From NCBI RefSeq assembly GCF_021026375.1, contig NZ_JAJNDB010000005.1:248001-312000 (forward strand): 64,000 nucleotides of DNA, given 5' to 3'. This DNA is from Actinomycetospora endophytica. GTDB lineage: Bacteria > Actinomycetota > Actinomycetes > Mycobacteriales > Pseudonocardiaceae. Shown here piece after piece: positions 1-7,474 of the stretch. The notes beneath the pieces are model-generated. The model was not told the origin of the DNA, ran no database searches, and worked only from the letters and a program-made list of their open reading frames with translations. The first letter of the stretch is position 1. Every line of letters starts with the position of its first letter. A program made the translations under genes and the position numbers.

Positions 1-253
1 TCGGGTCCGAGGGCACCGAGTGGTGCACGCGGGTGATCCGCACGGCGCCGTCGCGCTCCTCGATGGGCCGTCCGCCGTATCCGGGCTCGACCCGCCAGCT
101 CGGGTAGTGCGGCAGCCCCGTCACGACGTGGACGTCGTGTCCGGCGTCGGCCAGGAACCGGGCGATCCCCGTGGTGTACGGGGCGATGCCCGTGGGTTCC
201 GGGGCGTAGTTCAGCCCCAGGACGGTCACCCGGAGCGGCACTCGCGCGGTCAT
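1..253 (-). CDS. WcaI-like glycosyltransferase, N-terminal part
   Basis: The gene runs off the left edge, so only the first 84 codons are present. The protein starts with VLGLNYAPEPTGIAPYT and continues with GHDVHVVTGLPHYP. This is the N-terminal Rossmann half of WcaI-type (GT4/GT-B) glycosyltransferases, which add sugars to lipid-linked polysaccharide intermediates at the cytoplasmic membrane. Two adjacent ATG codons are possible. The second (at 253) has a GGAGG five bases upstream and is preferred; the first would lie only two bases from it. The divergent acyltransferase and the polysaccharide operon at 14-26 kb suggest an exopolysaccharide role, which is inference. Confidence 0.8.
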   Translation of the reverse strand, partial: MTARVPLRVTVLGLNYAPEPTGIAPYTTGIARFLADAGHDVHVVTGLPHYPSWRVEPGYGGRPIEERDGAVRITRVHHSVPSDP

Positions 254-595
254 CATCACCTCCATCGTCGTGTCCCGCTCGTGGCGGGTCGGGACCCCGA
301 CCGGGACTTCAAGGGACTACTCGCCGTCACGTGTTGTGGCGTTCAGCCGCAATAGATAGTCCGTTCGGGCTAGCTTGCGCCGCTGTAACCGCGCCCCGAT
401 CACGCCATGACGCCAGTCGCCGGAAAATCTTCGAAGAATGACCGTCCGTACGAGACCGGCTACGGAGCGGTCGTCGGAGTGCCACACGAGAGAGTGGTTG
501 GGCCGTACGGAGTAACGAACGGTGTGGCGCGATGCGCTGATCACCTCGGGACGGACACGCCGGCCCTCCGCCGTTCCGAGTCCTCTGGAGCAGCC

Positions 596-1375
596 ATGAC
601 CTCAGTCGCGCCCCGCGCCGCGGCCGCCACATCAGTGGCGAGCACGGCACCGGACCCCGCGAAGCGCGTCGTCGCCGCGCCATTGCTGACGCGGTACCCG
701 GGGCCGCTCCGGTGCGCCCTGACCGTCCTCACCGGGCTGCTCCCCGCCGGTCGTCCGAAGAACCTCGTGCTCCGTCTGCTCGGGCACGACGTCCACCCGA
801 CCGCCGTCGTGCGCCCGTGCGTGCTCTTTCGGGTCGGCCGGGTCGTGCTGGGCCCCGGAGCCTCGCTGGGCTACGGCACCGTCGTGCGGGGTGTGCGACG
901 GCTGGAGCTCGGCAGGCATGCCCTCGTCGGACAGTGGAACTGGCTCACCGCCTGCCCCGCCTTCCCGCTGGCGGCCCCCGACGACGCCCGGCGTGGCGCC
1001 CTCGTGATCGGCGACCACACCGCGATCACCAGCCGGCACTACGTCGACGCTTCCGGCGGCGTCACCCTGGGCGCGTTCACCACGCTCGCCGGCGCCCGTT
1101 CGACGGTGATCTCGCACGGCATCGACGTCACCACCAACGTCCAGACGCCCTACCCGATCTCCGTCGGCGACCACTGCCTGATCGGCAGCAACACGTCGCT
1201 GGTCCCGGGGTGTTCGATCCCGGACCGGTGCCTGGTCGCGATGGGCTCGGTCGTCGTGGGTCGCCTGGAGTCACCCGGCCATCTCTATGCCGGCTCCCCG
1301 GCGAGCGCCCGCCGTCCGGTGTGTGGGGAGTACTTCGTCCGGACCGAAGGAGCCGTGCGCGCGATAGCGACCTGA
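596..1375 (+). CDS. Left-handed beta-helix (hexapeptide) acyltransferase
   Basis: This is a 259-aa protein. After a basic, hydrophobic N-terminal stretch (about residues 20-60) it has spaced hexapeptide-type repeats such as VVLGPGASLGYGTVV, ALVIGDHTAI and CLIGSNTSLVPG. These are typical of the colanic acid/chloramphenicol acetyltransferase (LbH) superfamily, which transfers an acetyl or other acyl group from a CoA or ACP donor to a sugar. ATG 596 was chosen because GGAG precedes it by a short spacer; the frame stays open further upstream but the conserved part starts later. It is divergent from the WcaI-like gene, so O-acetylation of an exopolysaccharide is plausible, but the substrate is unknown. 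Confidence 0.8.
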   Translation: MTSVAPRAAAATSVASTAPDPAKRVVAAPLLTRYPGPLRCALTVLTGLLPAGRPKNLVLRLLGHDVHPTAVVRPCVLFRVGRVVLGPGASLGYGTVVRGVRRLELGRHALVGQWNWLTACPAFPLAAPDDARRGALVIGDHTAITSRHYVDASGGVTLGAFTTLAGARSTVISHGIDVTTNVQTPYPISVGDHCLIGSNTSLVPGCSIPDRCLVAMGSVVVGRLESPGHLYAGSPASARRPVCGEYFVRTEGAVRAIAT

Positions 1376-1943
1376 GTCGGCTCGCTCAACGCTTCACATC
1401 CGTGCGGCGGCGCACGCCTGATTCTCTGACTGCCGGCGGAATTGACGAGGGTACGTCCGTGACTTGATCTTCAACACGTATTCGACGGGCACCGTCTCTC
1501 GAAATTGAGGGCCACCCATTTCGATCGCTCTACCTGATGACAACCTTTCGCATCCGCTGGGTCCTGACCCACCGGATGTACCGACGGTGTCGGCGTCGCC
1601 CCGTCGACGCCGAGCGTCATACCTGGTCACGAGGCCTCGATCCCCGCTTCCGGCGCTCCGCGCACCTGCGGTACGCTCCGCACCCACGTGACCTGACACT
1701 CGGTCCGCGGACGCCCGCGAATCGAGCCGAACCGGACTTCGCGTCCTCCCGGCAGCAGATCACAACCCGGTTGAGGGAATTTCGGCGCGTCGCCGCGTCG
1801 AGCCTCCATCGCCACGCTACAACTACACACAGCTCACCAGCTGCCTGGACGTCTCGCGACCACAGTGGATTACTTCTGTGGAATGGATGTCCAGCGTGCT
1901 GGCCGACTGTGCACCAAACCTGAAGCCACTGGGGGACGTCGAA
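1376..1943. other. Intergenic stretch without a convincing gene
   Basis: These 568 bases follow the acyltransferase and precede the repeat protein. Base composition is less GC-rich than the neighbours. Open frames exist on both strands, but they show no family resemblance and no good ribosome binding site. The last part presumably holds the promoter and leader of the repeat gene. Confidence 0.5.
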
Positions 1944-2195
1944 GTGATCATGTCGGCTAGCGCAGAAGTACTCGTCGGCGGCGGTGCCCGCATGATCCCC
2001 GGCGGCGGTGCCCGCATGATCCCCGGCGGCGGTGCCCGCATGATCCCCGGCGGCGGTGCCCGCATGATCCCCGGCGGCGGCGCCCGCATGATCCCCGGCG
2101 GCGGCGCCCGCATGATCCCCGGCGGCGGCGCCGTCGTGCTGCCCGGCGGAGGTGCAGAAGTGACCGCGCCAGGCGGCGGAGCCACGCACCGTTAG
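1944..2195 (+). CDS. Small octapeptide-repeat protein (GGGARMIP repeats)
   Basis: This is an 83-aa protein of unrecognised family. A short leader (MSASAEVLV) is followed by six exact copies of the octapeptide GGGARMIP, then the degenerate units GGGAVVLP and GGGAEVTAP, and it ends GGGATHR. GTG 1944 is preferred because GGGGGA lies seven bases upstream; ATG 1950 is an in-frame alternative. The DNA copies differ only at one glycine third position (GGT versus GGC), which fits a coding role. The minus strand is also open here and would encode a proline-rich repeat, so strand assignment is probable rather than certain. No modifying enzyme gene is adjacent. Confidence 0.5.
   Translation: MIMSASAEVLVGGGARMIPGGGARMIPGGGARMIPGGGARMIPGGGARMIPGGGARMIPGGGAVVLPGGGAEVTAPGGGATHR
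1977..2144 (+). repeat. Tandem 24-bp repeat, about seven copies
   Basis: Six near-identical 24-bp units lie at 1977-2120, and a seventh diverged unit at 2121-2144. The first four units carry GGT and the last two GGC at the third codon. The array is in frame with the small protein that contains it, so copy number changes would add or remove whole octapeptides. Confidence 0.9.
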
Positions 2196-2204
2196 AACTC
2201 GGGC

Positions 2205-3419
2205 TTATGCCTCTTTGAATGGCCGCCACATGAGCGCGACTCCGTGCCCTCGCAACATCCAGCTACGCAGGGTCAGATCTGTCGCGCTGGCACCGCTCGT
2301 CCACGTATCCAACGAGCCCGGGCTGGAAATCGTGAAAGCCTTGGCATTGACGTAGAGCTCGGGACTGTCGCCGAGCTGCAGTTTCGTCGTGTCGAATCGC
2401 ATCGACTCGACAAAACAGGGATATGGCGCCTGCCAATAGCAGAAACCGTCGCTGACCAGCTGCAAGGTGGTCGAGCGCACGGTGAGGCGCAGGATCGTCG
2501 TGACGGCCGCGTCCCCCTCAGCCAACGCAGGCAGGTCCACCTCGAAGATGCGTAGGCTATCCATATAGTCGAGCCGATCGAGCACGGCTCCGCTCTCCCC
2601 GCCGTCCGTACGGAAGAAGTCCAGGTAGCGTCCCCAGTCACGCAACTTGACCTCGCGGAGATAAGGAGCCGGGTCCCGCGCTTCGACGTCGTGCACACGA
2701 CCACGCCCATCCGCGTACTGCATGCCGATGCGGACCGATTCGCGCATGCCCTCGACCGAGTCCTCGAACCGCGGCTCGTCGGTGTCATCGCGGACGAACC
2801 ACAGCTCGAACAGTGGGAGCCGGCAGCCAGAGATGATGGAGTCCCGCAGGCGTGGGGCCGACGTCGCGAAGATGACGAAGGTCGACGTCGGGATGCGATT
2901 GCGGAACGAGTACCGCTGTTCCATGACGAGGTGGTAGCTGCGGTCGTCGACGCTGTCGAGCCTGAAGTCGATCTCGGTGTGCTCGCTGATCGTGAGGTCA
3001 CCGCCGTCGAGCAGGCGCCCCTCGCCCCCGAGCAGGGCTGTCGTCACCTCGCGATTGAAGGGTGACTCGCCGTAGACGCGCTCCAGTAGCCGGTCGGCGA
3101 CGCGCCCGGGCGGGAGTACCTCGATGACGCCGCGCTCGACGGCCTCGTTCACGATCTCGACGTGTTTGCGTAATTCGCGTCGAACGATGCCTGCGATGGT
3201 CGCCGTGGCGAACGCCAGCGAGCCGAAGAGGACGAGCACGGAGCACACGACCTGCACGGCCCGACCCGCGGGAACGATGGCGAGCACGAACACGCCGACC
3301 GCGGCCGCCACGATGCCCGCGACGGCCCACCGTCTCAGGTGCCACGGCACCATCGAACTGGGTCGTTCGCTCCCCCCGGCCACACCCACATCTTGTGTGG
3401 CGGATGTGGCGCGAGACAA
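2205..3419 (-). CDS. Hypothetical membrane-anchored protein
   Basis: A 404-aa protein of unrecognised family. Residues about 30-80 contain two hydrophobic segments (AVAGIVAAAVGVFVLAIV and VVCSVLVLFGSLAFATATIA), followed by a long soluble region of about 320 residues rich in charged and beta-type sequence. The soluble part is probably cytoplasmic if the helices form a hairpin. The longest frame uses TTG 3419; ATG 3353, just before the first helix, is a reasonable alternative because no clear Shine-Dalgarno sequence supports the longer start. It is convergent with the repeat protein (9-bp gap) and lies downstream of the GntR gene on the same strand. Confidence 0.7.
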   Translation of the reverse strand: MSRATSATQDVGVAGGSERPSSMVPWHLRRWAVAGIVAAAVGVFVLAIVPAGRAVQVVCSVLVLFGSLAFATATIAGIVRRELRKHVEIVNEAVERGVIEVLPPGRVADRLLERVYGESPFNREVTTALLGGEGRLLDGGDLTISEHTEIDFRLDSVDDRSYHLVMEQRYSFRNRIPTSTFVIFATSAPRLRDSIISGCRLPLFELWFVRDDTDEPRFEDSVEGMRESVRIGMQYADGRGRVHDVEARDPAPYLREVKLRDWGRYLDFFRTDGGESGAVLDRLDYMDSLRIFEVDLPALAEGDAAVTTILRLTVRSTTLQLVSDGFCYWQAPYPCFVESMRFDTTKLQLGDSPELYVNAKAFTISSPGSLDTWTSGASATDLTLRSWMLRGHGVALMWRPFKEA

Positions 3420-3442
3420 CAGTCCGGAGACGGATGAATATT

Positions 3443-4285
3443 TCAGCCGGCGGTCGAGTCGTCCTCGTACATCGGGTCGTCCCCCACGTCGACGTAGCTC
3501 GAGAGCCCCGCGATCGGGCGGTCGTCGGAACCGGGCTCGGCCCCGCGAGCGCGCGCGACGCCGGTGTACAGACCGAGCAGATGCCCCGACATCGCCAGCC
3601 GAGCACCGTTCTCGTCCTGCCGGCGAATCTGCACGGCGATCTGCATGTGGTCGAGTGCCGACCGGTCGTGGACGTGGGCGCTCGTGAAGCTCCGTTGACG
3701 CCAGTCGGCGACGAGCGGGGTCACCATCTCGTACAACGCCTTCAGGTACTCGTTCCCGGCAGCCTCGATGACCGCCCCGTGGAATTCCTCGTCCGCGGCG
3801 AGCAGAGCGGCGGAATCATTCGGGTCGGTGGCCTGGTCGATCTTGCTGAGCTTGAGGATGTCGTCCCGCTGACCACCGGACGCACGGGTGGCGGCCAGAC
3901 CCGCCGCCGCCCCCTCGAGAGCGATCCGGACCTCCATGACGTCCCGGATGTCGAAATCACGGGAAGCCATCCGTTCCTGCATCAGCTCAGCGGCGTCACG
4001 CGACGACGAGGCCGAGACGAACCAGCCCCTGCCCCGCTCGACCTCGACGACGCCCTGCGCCTGGAGCCGCTGCAACCCCGAACGCACCGAACTGCGGGCC
4101 ACCCGGAACCGACGCGCCAACTCCGGCTCGGTCGGTAGCCGGTCTCCCGGCGGGATGACTCCCGCCCGCACGAGCTCGAGCACGCGGTCGGCGACCATGT
4201 CCGGGACCGGCTTCCGGGACGTGTCCGGCAGCGTCCACGGGTCGTCGTCCTCGGACGGCGTGGCGTCCTGCTCATCCGCGACCAT
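3443..4285 (-). CDS. GntR family (FadR/FCD-type) transcriptional regulator
   Basis: A 280-aa regulator. The winged helix-turn-helix spans about residues 25-95 (VADRVLELVRAG...LPTEPELARRFRVARSSVRSGLQRLQAQGVVEVERGRG). An all-helical FCD-type effector domain follows (IRDVMEVRIALEGAAAGLAA, EEFHGAVIEAAGN, ALDHMQIAVQIRRQD). Such regulators bind small carboxylates or metabolites that release them from palindromic operators. ATG 4285 has GAGGG seven bases upstream. Several TTGTCNGACAA palindromes lie directly upstream, between this gene and the divergent small membrane protein, so autoregulation and control of that gene are likely. Confidence 0.9.
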   Translation of the reverse strand: MVADEQDATPSEDDDPWTLPDTSRKPVPDMVADRVLELVRAGVIPPGDRLPTEPELARRFRVARSSVRSGLQRLQAQGVVEVERGRGWFVSASSSRDAAELMQERMASRDFDIRDVMEVRIALEGAAAGLAATRASGGQRDDILKLSKIDQATDPNDSAALLAADEEFHGAVIEAAGNEYLKALYEMVTPLVADWRQRSFTSAHVHDRSALDHMQIAVQIRRQDENGARLAMSGHLLGLYTGVARARGAEPGSDDRPIAGLSSYVDVGDDPMYEDDSTAG

Positions 4286-4330
4286 GATCCGACCCTCGTG
4301 ACGGTGCTGGTTCGACCGCCCGTCGACCGG

Positions 4331-4441
4331 ATGTCGGACAACGGACACTGCAAGGTAGCACAGCCTGACAAGAGTTGTCGGACAACGAAACGCCGTTGAC
4401 AGACAACCGGGCACCGTGGACGCTCACACTTGTCAGACAAC
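4331..4441. promoter_or_regulatory. Cluster of GntR boxes (GTTGTCNGACAAC)
   Basis: Four sites match the palindrome GTTGTCNGACAAC: 4331-4342 (ATGTCGGACAAC), 4374-4386 (GTTGTCGGACAAC, perfect), 4395-4407 (GTTGACAGACAAC, one mismatch) and 4429-4441 (CTTGTCAGACAAC). They fill the divergent region between the GntR gene and the small membrane protein. TNGTCNGACNA-like sites are the known operator type of FadR/FCD-family GntR regulators. A related copy, CTGTCAGACAAC, lies at 4664-4675 in the last codons of the flavoprotein gene. Confidence 0.8.
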
Positions 4442-4461
4442 GCGTCGTCCCGGGGGATGTC

Positions 4462-4659
4462 ATGGCGGGAGTGTCGGCAAGTCAACTGGTTCTCATCCTG
4501 GCGATCGTGATCTTCCTGATCATCGTGTTCTGGCGGATCGCCATCCCGCTGCTCGCGGCATTCGTGCTGGCCAAGGTGGTGGTAGCCGTGATCGGAATGA
4601 TGGCGGCCATGCCGGGGGCAACAGCTCAGGCAATCATCTTCCTACCCCTGCTCCGGTAG
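4462..4659 (+). CDS. Small two-helix membrane protein
   Basis: A 65-aa protein made almost entirely of two hydrophobic helices (LVLILAIVIFLIIVFWRIAI and AAFVLAKVVVAVIGMMAAM). Its family is not recognised. GGGGGA lies about five bases before ATG 4462, which supports this start over in-frame upstream alternatives inside the GntR-box cluster. A GntR box (4429-4441) sits immediately upstream of the ribosome binding site, so the neighbouring GntR protein probably controls it. Its stop codon abuts the convergent flavoprotein gene with no gap. Confidence 0.65.
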   Translation: MAGVSASQLVLILAIVIFLIIVFWRIAIPLLAAFVLAKVVVAVIGMMAAMPGATAQAIIFLPLLR

Positions 4660-5808
4660 TCAGCTGTCAGACAACTGCTTCACGCTCAGGCCGTGACCCG
4701 TCACGACCTCGATGAGCCCGGCCGGCGCGTCGGCACGCAACGCGATCTCCAGATTCGCGGCCGACTCGCCGGCCGCCTCGGCGGCGCGGGGCACCATCGC
4801 CGCCTCGAACTCCGTGAAAGCCGCCTCGATCGCGACCGGGTCGTCCGTCCCATGAGCCACCAGCGCGGCGGCAAGTTCCGCGCCGTCCTGCATCGCGAGA
4901 TTCGCTCCCTCGCCCGCGAAGGGCGACATGAGGTGCGCGGCGTCCCCGAGCAGGGTCACCCCGGGGGTCCGGGGCCACGAGTGCCAGACCGGCAGCATCG
5001 ACACCGGGCGCGGCACGAACGCGTCGTCCGCCTCGGCGATCAGCGACCGCAGCTCCGGCGCCCAGTCGGAGAACGCGTCCAGCAGCAGGCCGCGCAGGTC
5101 ATCGCTCGCCAGGACGGCCTCGTCCGCGTGCATCGCGGCGTACACCTCGACCGTCGCGCCGGGCTCGCGGTGGGCCAGGATCCCCTGCCCCGGGGCCAGC
5201 GCCATCAGACTCCCGCTCCCGACGGCGGCCGCGGCCGCGGGATGGGCACGGTCGACGTCGTACAGCCGCGTCGTGACCAGCGCCGTCCCGCTGTAGGACG
5301 GCATCGCCTCCGAGACCAGCGGACGGACGCGCGACCATGCACCGTCGGCACCCACCAGCACCGTCGCGACGACGACCTCACCGTCGGCGAAGGTCAGCTC
5401 GTGCCGGCCACCGCCCACCGGGCGCACCGAGACCAGCTTGCGCCCCCACCGCACGGTGCCCGGCGTCAGCGACTCCAGCAGCAGACGACGCAGCTCCTCC
5501 CGAGGCACCTCCGGGCGCCCGCCGCTCCCGTCGTCCTCCTCGACGAGGTGCGCCCGGCCCTCGCGATCGAGGACACGCAGCGCCTCGCCGCCGACGAGCA
5601 CGTGGGCACGGAACTCGTCGTACAGCCCGGCGGCGCGCAGCGCGGCCTGACCGGACTCCTCGTGCATGTCGAGCATCCCGCCCTGGGGTCGGGCGTCCGG
5701 GCCGGCGTCGAGGTCGTACACCACGACGTCGACGTCGTGGCGCTGCAGCACGCGGGCCAGGGTCAGGCCGCCGAGGCCTGCGCCGATCACGGTGACGGTG
5801 GTGCTCAT
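4660..5808 (-). CDS. TetX-like FAD-dependent monooxygenase
   Basis: A 382-aa class A flavoprotein hydroxylase. It has the N-terminal FAD-binding GAGLGG (residues 9-14), the TetX-characteristic stretch GGMLDMHEESGQAALRAAGL (TetX itself has GGTLDLHKGSGQ), and the second FAD motif LLGDAAHLMSPFAGEGAN. These enzymes use NADPH and O2 to hydroxylate aromatic or polyketide substrates. The TetX branch includes tetracycline-inactivating enzymes, but substrate specificity cannot be read from sequence. ATG 5808 overlaps the stop of the upstream TetR gene (ATGA), so the two are translationally coupled and probably co-regulated. Confidence 0.85.
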   Translation of the reverse strand: MSTTVTVIGAGLGGLTLARVLQRHDVDVVVYDLDAGPDARPQGGMLDMHEESGQAALRAAGLYDEFRAHVLVGGEALRVLDREGRAHLVEEDDGSGGRPEVPREELRRLLLESLTPGTVRWGRKLVSVRPVGGGRHELTFADGEVVVATVLVGADGAWSRVRPLVSEAMPSYSGTALVTTRLYDVDRAHPAAAAAVGSGSLMALAPGQGILAHREPGATVEVYAAMHADEAVLASDDLRGLLLDAFSDWAPELRSLIAEADDAFVPRPVSMLPVWHSWPRTPGVTLLGDAAHLMSPFAGEGANLAMQDGAELAAALVAHGTDDPVAIEAAFTEFEAAMVPRAAEAAGESAANLEIALRADAPAGLIEVVTGHGLSVKQLSDS

Positions 5809-6500
5809 GGGGTCTCCTTCGCGGGACGGGGGGTGACGGTCGCACCGGCGAGCAGGACGTCGACGAACCAGCGGGAGCGGTCCGGGCCGGTCCCGGAGAA
5901 CAGCTCGGGGCCGAGTGCGGCGATGTGTGGGTGCGCGGCCGGATCGGCGTCGGTCAGGGCGGCGACGAGCTCGTCGTCCTCGGCCTCCGCGGACGGCGCG
6001 GCGGCCCGGGTCCCGTGCTCCGCGGCCGTCGCGGTGGCCACCAGCAGCAGTACGTCCACCGCCCACGCCGCGCGATCCGCCGGAATCCCACCCGCCGCGA
6101 GCAGCGCCAGCACCCCGTCGACGAGCGCGAGGTAGTTCGGTCCACTCGGGTGGGTCACCATCGCCGCGCGGGCGAGCCCGGGACGCGGGAAGAGCACCGC
6201 TGTGTAGGACTCGAGCACTCCCCAGAGCCGGTCACGCCAGTCGCCGTCCGCGTCGACCGGGGTCAGGTCGACCTCGGCGAGGAAGACGTCGAGCACCGCG
6301 GCGTGCAGCTCGGCGGTGTCCCGCACGTAGACGTAGAGCGAGGCGGGGCCGGTGTCGAGCTCCTGCGCGAGTCGACGCATCGTCACGCGCTCGGTGCCGA
6401 GCTCGCGCACGAGCTCGACGGCGGCCGCGACGACGCTCTCGCGACTCAGCGCGGGTTTCGCGGGCCGGTCGCGGCGGCTGACAGGACTGGATCGGGGCAC
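5805..6500 (-). CDS. TetR family transcriptional regulator
   Basis: A 231-aa repressor with an N-terminal helix-turn-helix (VTMRRLAQELDTGPASLYVYVRDTAELHAAVLD, about residues 38-72) followed by a TetR_C-like ligand domain. The start is GTG 6500; no strong Shine-Dalgarno sequence precedes it, so it may be translated from a short or absent leader. It is the first gene of a two-gene operon with the TetX-like monooxygenase (4-bp overlap). Two tandem palindromes lie 14 bp and 45 bp upstream and are the likely operators. By analogy, the ligand would be the substrate of the monooxygenase; this is inference. Confidence 0.9.
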   Translation of the reverse strand: MPRSSPVSRRDRPAKPALSRESVVAAAVELVRELGTERVTMRRLAQELDTGPASLYVYVRDTAELHAAVLDVFLAEVDLTPVDADGDWRDRLWGVLESYTAVLFPRPGLARAAMVTHPSGPNYLALVDGVLALLAAGGIPADRAAWAVDVLLLVATATAAEHGTRAAAPSAEAEDDELVAALTDADPAAHPHIAALGPELFSGTGPDRSRWFVDVLLAGATVTPRPAKETP

Positions 6501-6513
6501 GTCGGAACGATAC

Positions 6514-6558
6514 GACGAACATGTTCGTCACGAACAGCATCGTCACGAACATGTCCGT
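6514..6558. promoter_or_regulatory. Tandem palindromic operators upstream of the TetR gene
   Basis: GACGAACATGTTCGTC at 6514-6529 is a perfect 16-bp palindrome. A second imperfect copy, ACGAACATGTCCGT, lies at 6545-6558. Their centres are 30 bp apart, about three helical turns, so two dimers would bind the same face of the DNA. The position just upstream of the TetR start fits autorepression. Confidence 0.75.
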
Positions 6559-6611
6559 CAGGTCACTCTTCACGGGCTCGGCGACCCGCCCCGCGACCTT
6601 GATCAGGAACT

Positions 6612-6651
6612 GTGCGGCGGAACAGTGCAGATCTGAGCTGTTCCGCCGCAC
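6612..6651. repeat. 40-bp dispersed palindrome, copy 1
   Basis: The arms GTGCGGCGGAACAG and CTGTTCCGCCGCAC flank the central palindrome CAGATCTG. A second copy with the same outer 12-bp arms and the same centre lies at 32988-33027. Both are intergenic. It could fold as a strong hairpin in RNA or bind a dimeric protein as DNA. Confidence 0.85.
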
Positions 6652-6684
6652 GGCTCGCGATCATGAGTCGAGCCGGCCCGATAT

Positions 6685-6732
6685 CGTCCACTACAGGTTG
6701 ACGAACACGCGCTCGTCAACCCATAGTGGACG
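6685..6732. promoter_or_regulatory. Nested palindrome and probable promoter of the Clp-N gene
   Basis: A 48-bp element with two nested inverted repeats: CGTCCACTA (6685-6693) pairs with TAGTGGACG (6724-6732), and GGTTGACGA (6696-6704) pairs with TCGTCAACC (6713-6721). It ends one base before ATG 6734. TTGACG (6699-6704) and CATAGT (6723-6728), 18 bp apart, could serve as -35 and -10. Transcription would then begin at or near the start codon, giving a leaderless mRNA. The symmetry suggests an operator covering the promoter. Confidence 0.7.
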
Positions 6733-6733
6733 C

Positions 6734-7474
6734 ATGAGCACCCCGGCGACGTCGAACCCCGTACGGCTCGACGACCTCATCCGCGCGATCACCTCCGTCC
6801 ACGAGGACGCCCTCGACCAGCTCTCCGACGCCGTCCTCACCGGCGAGCACCTCGGCGAGGTGGCCGACCACCTCATCGGCCACTTCGTCGACCAGGCCCG
6901 CCGCTCCGGCGCCTCCTGGACCGAGATCGGCAAGAGCATGGGCGTCACGAAGCAGGCCGCCCAGAAGCGCTTCGTCCCGAAGGGCGCCACCGGCGACCTG
7001 GACCCGGAGCAGGGCTTCAGCCGCTTCACCCCGCGGGCGCGCAAGGTCGTCGTGGCCTCGCAGGCCGAAGCGCGCACCGCTGGGAACCTCGAGGTCGCCA
7101 CCGCCCACCTCGCGCTCGGCCTCCTCGCCGAGCCGGAGGGGCTCGCCGTCCGGATGATCACCGCCCAGGACGTCTCGCCCGAGACCCTGCGACGGCGGGT
7201 CACCGCGACGCTGCCCGCGGCCGCGGCGACCCCGCCGCCCGAGCTCATCCCCTTCGACGCCGCCACCCGGAAGGTTCTCGAGCTGACGTTCCGCCAGGCG
7301 CTGCGGCTCGGGCACAACTACGTCGGCACCGAGCACATCCTGCTCGCGCTGCTCGACCACGAGGACGGCGACGGCGTGCTCACCGGCCTCGGGCTCGACC
7401 AGCAGACGGCGGAGGAGACGCTCGCCAACCTCCTGGCCGAGATCACGGCGAAGCTCAGCCGATCCGAGGACTGA
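6734..7474 (+). CDS. Clp N-terminal domain protein with an HTH-like segment
   Basis: A 246-aa protein without an ATPase domain. Residues about 50-85 contain an HTH-like stretch (SGASWTEIGKSMGVTKQAAQKRF). The rest carries two Clp-N repeats (FTPRARKVVVASQAEARTAGNLEVATAHLALGLL and FDAATRKVLELTFRQALRLGHNYVGTEHILLALL). Clp-N repeats in ClpA/B/C bind substrates or adaptors; stand-alone versions are common in actinobacteria. The combination suggests a regulator that senses protein-quality signals, which is inference. ATG 6734 directly follows the nested palindrome and has no ribosome binding site, consistent with leaderless translation. It converges on the hydrolase gene with a 20-bp overlap. Confidence 0.85.
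   Translation: MSTPATSNPVRLDDLIRAITSVHEDALDQLSDAVLTGEHLGEVADHLIGHFVDQARRSGASWTEIGKSMGVTKQAAQKRFVPKGATGDLDPEQGFSRFTPRARKVVVASQAEARTAGNLEVATAHLALGLLAEPEGLAVRMITAQDVSPETLRRRVTATLPAAAATPPPELIPFDAATRKVLELTFRQALRLGHNYVGTEHILLALLDHEDGDGVLTGLGLDQQTAEETLANLLAEITAKLSRSED

Noticed and set aside
1537..1923. Plus-strand frame of 128 codons
   Set aside because: Arg/Thr/His-rich composition without family resemblance or ribosome binding site, typical of a chance frame in GC-rich DNA.
1977..2144. Possible CRISPR array
   Set aside because: The units are contiguous and in frame without unique spacers, and no cas genes are present.
1823..2185. Minus-strand open frame with PPPGIMRA repeats
   Set aside because: It is the antisense of the glycine-rich repeat. 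The plus frame has a better ribosome binding site and leader; kept only as an alternative.
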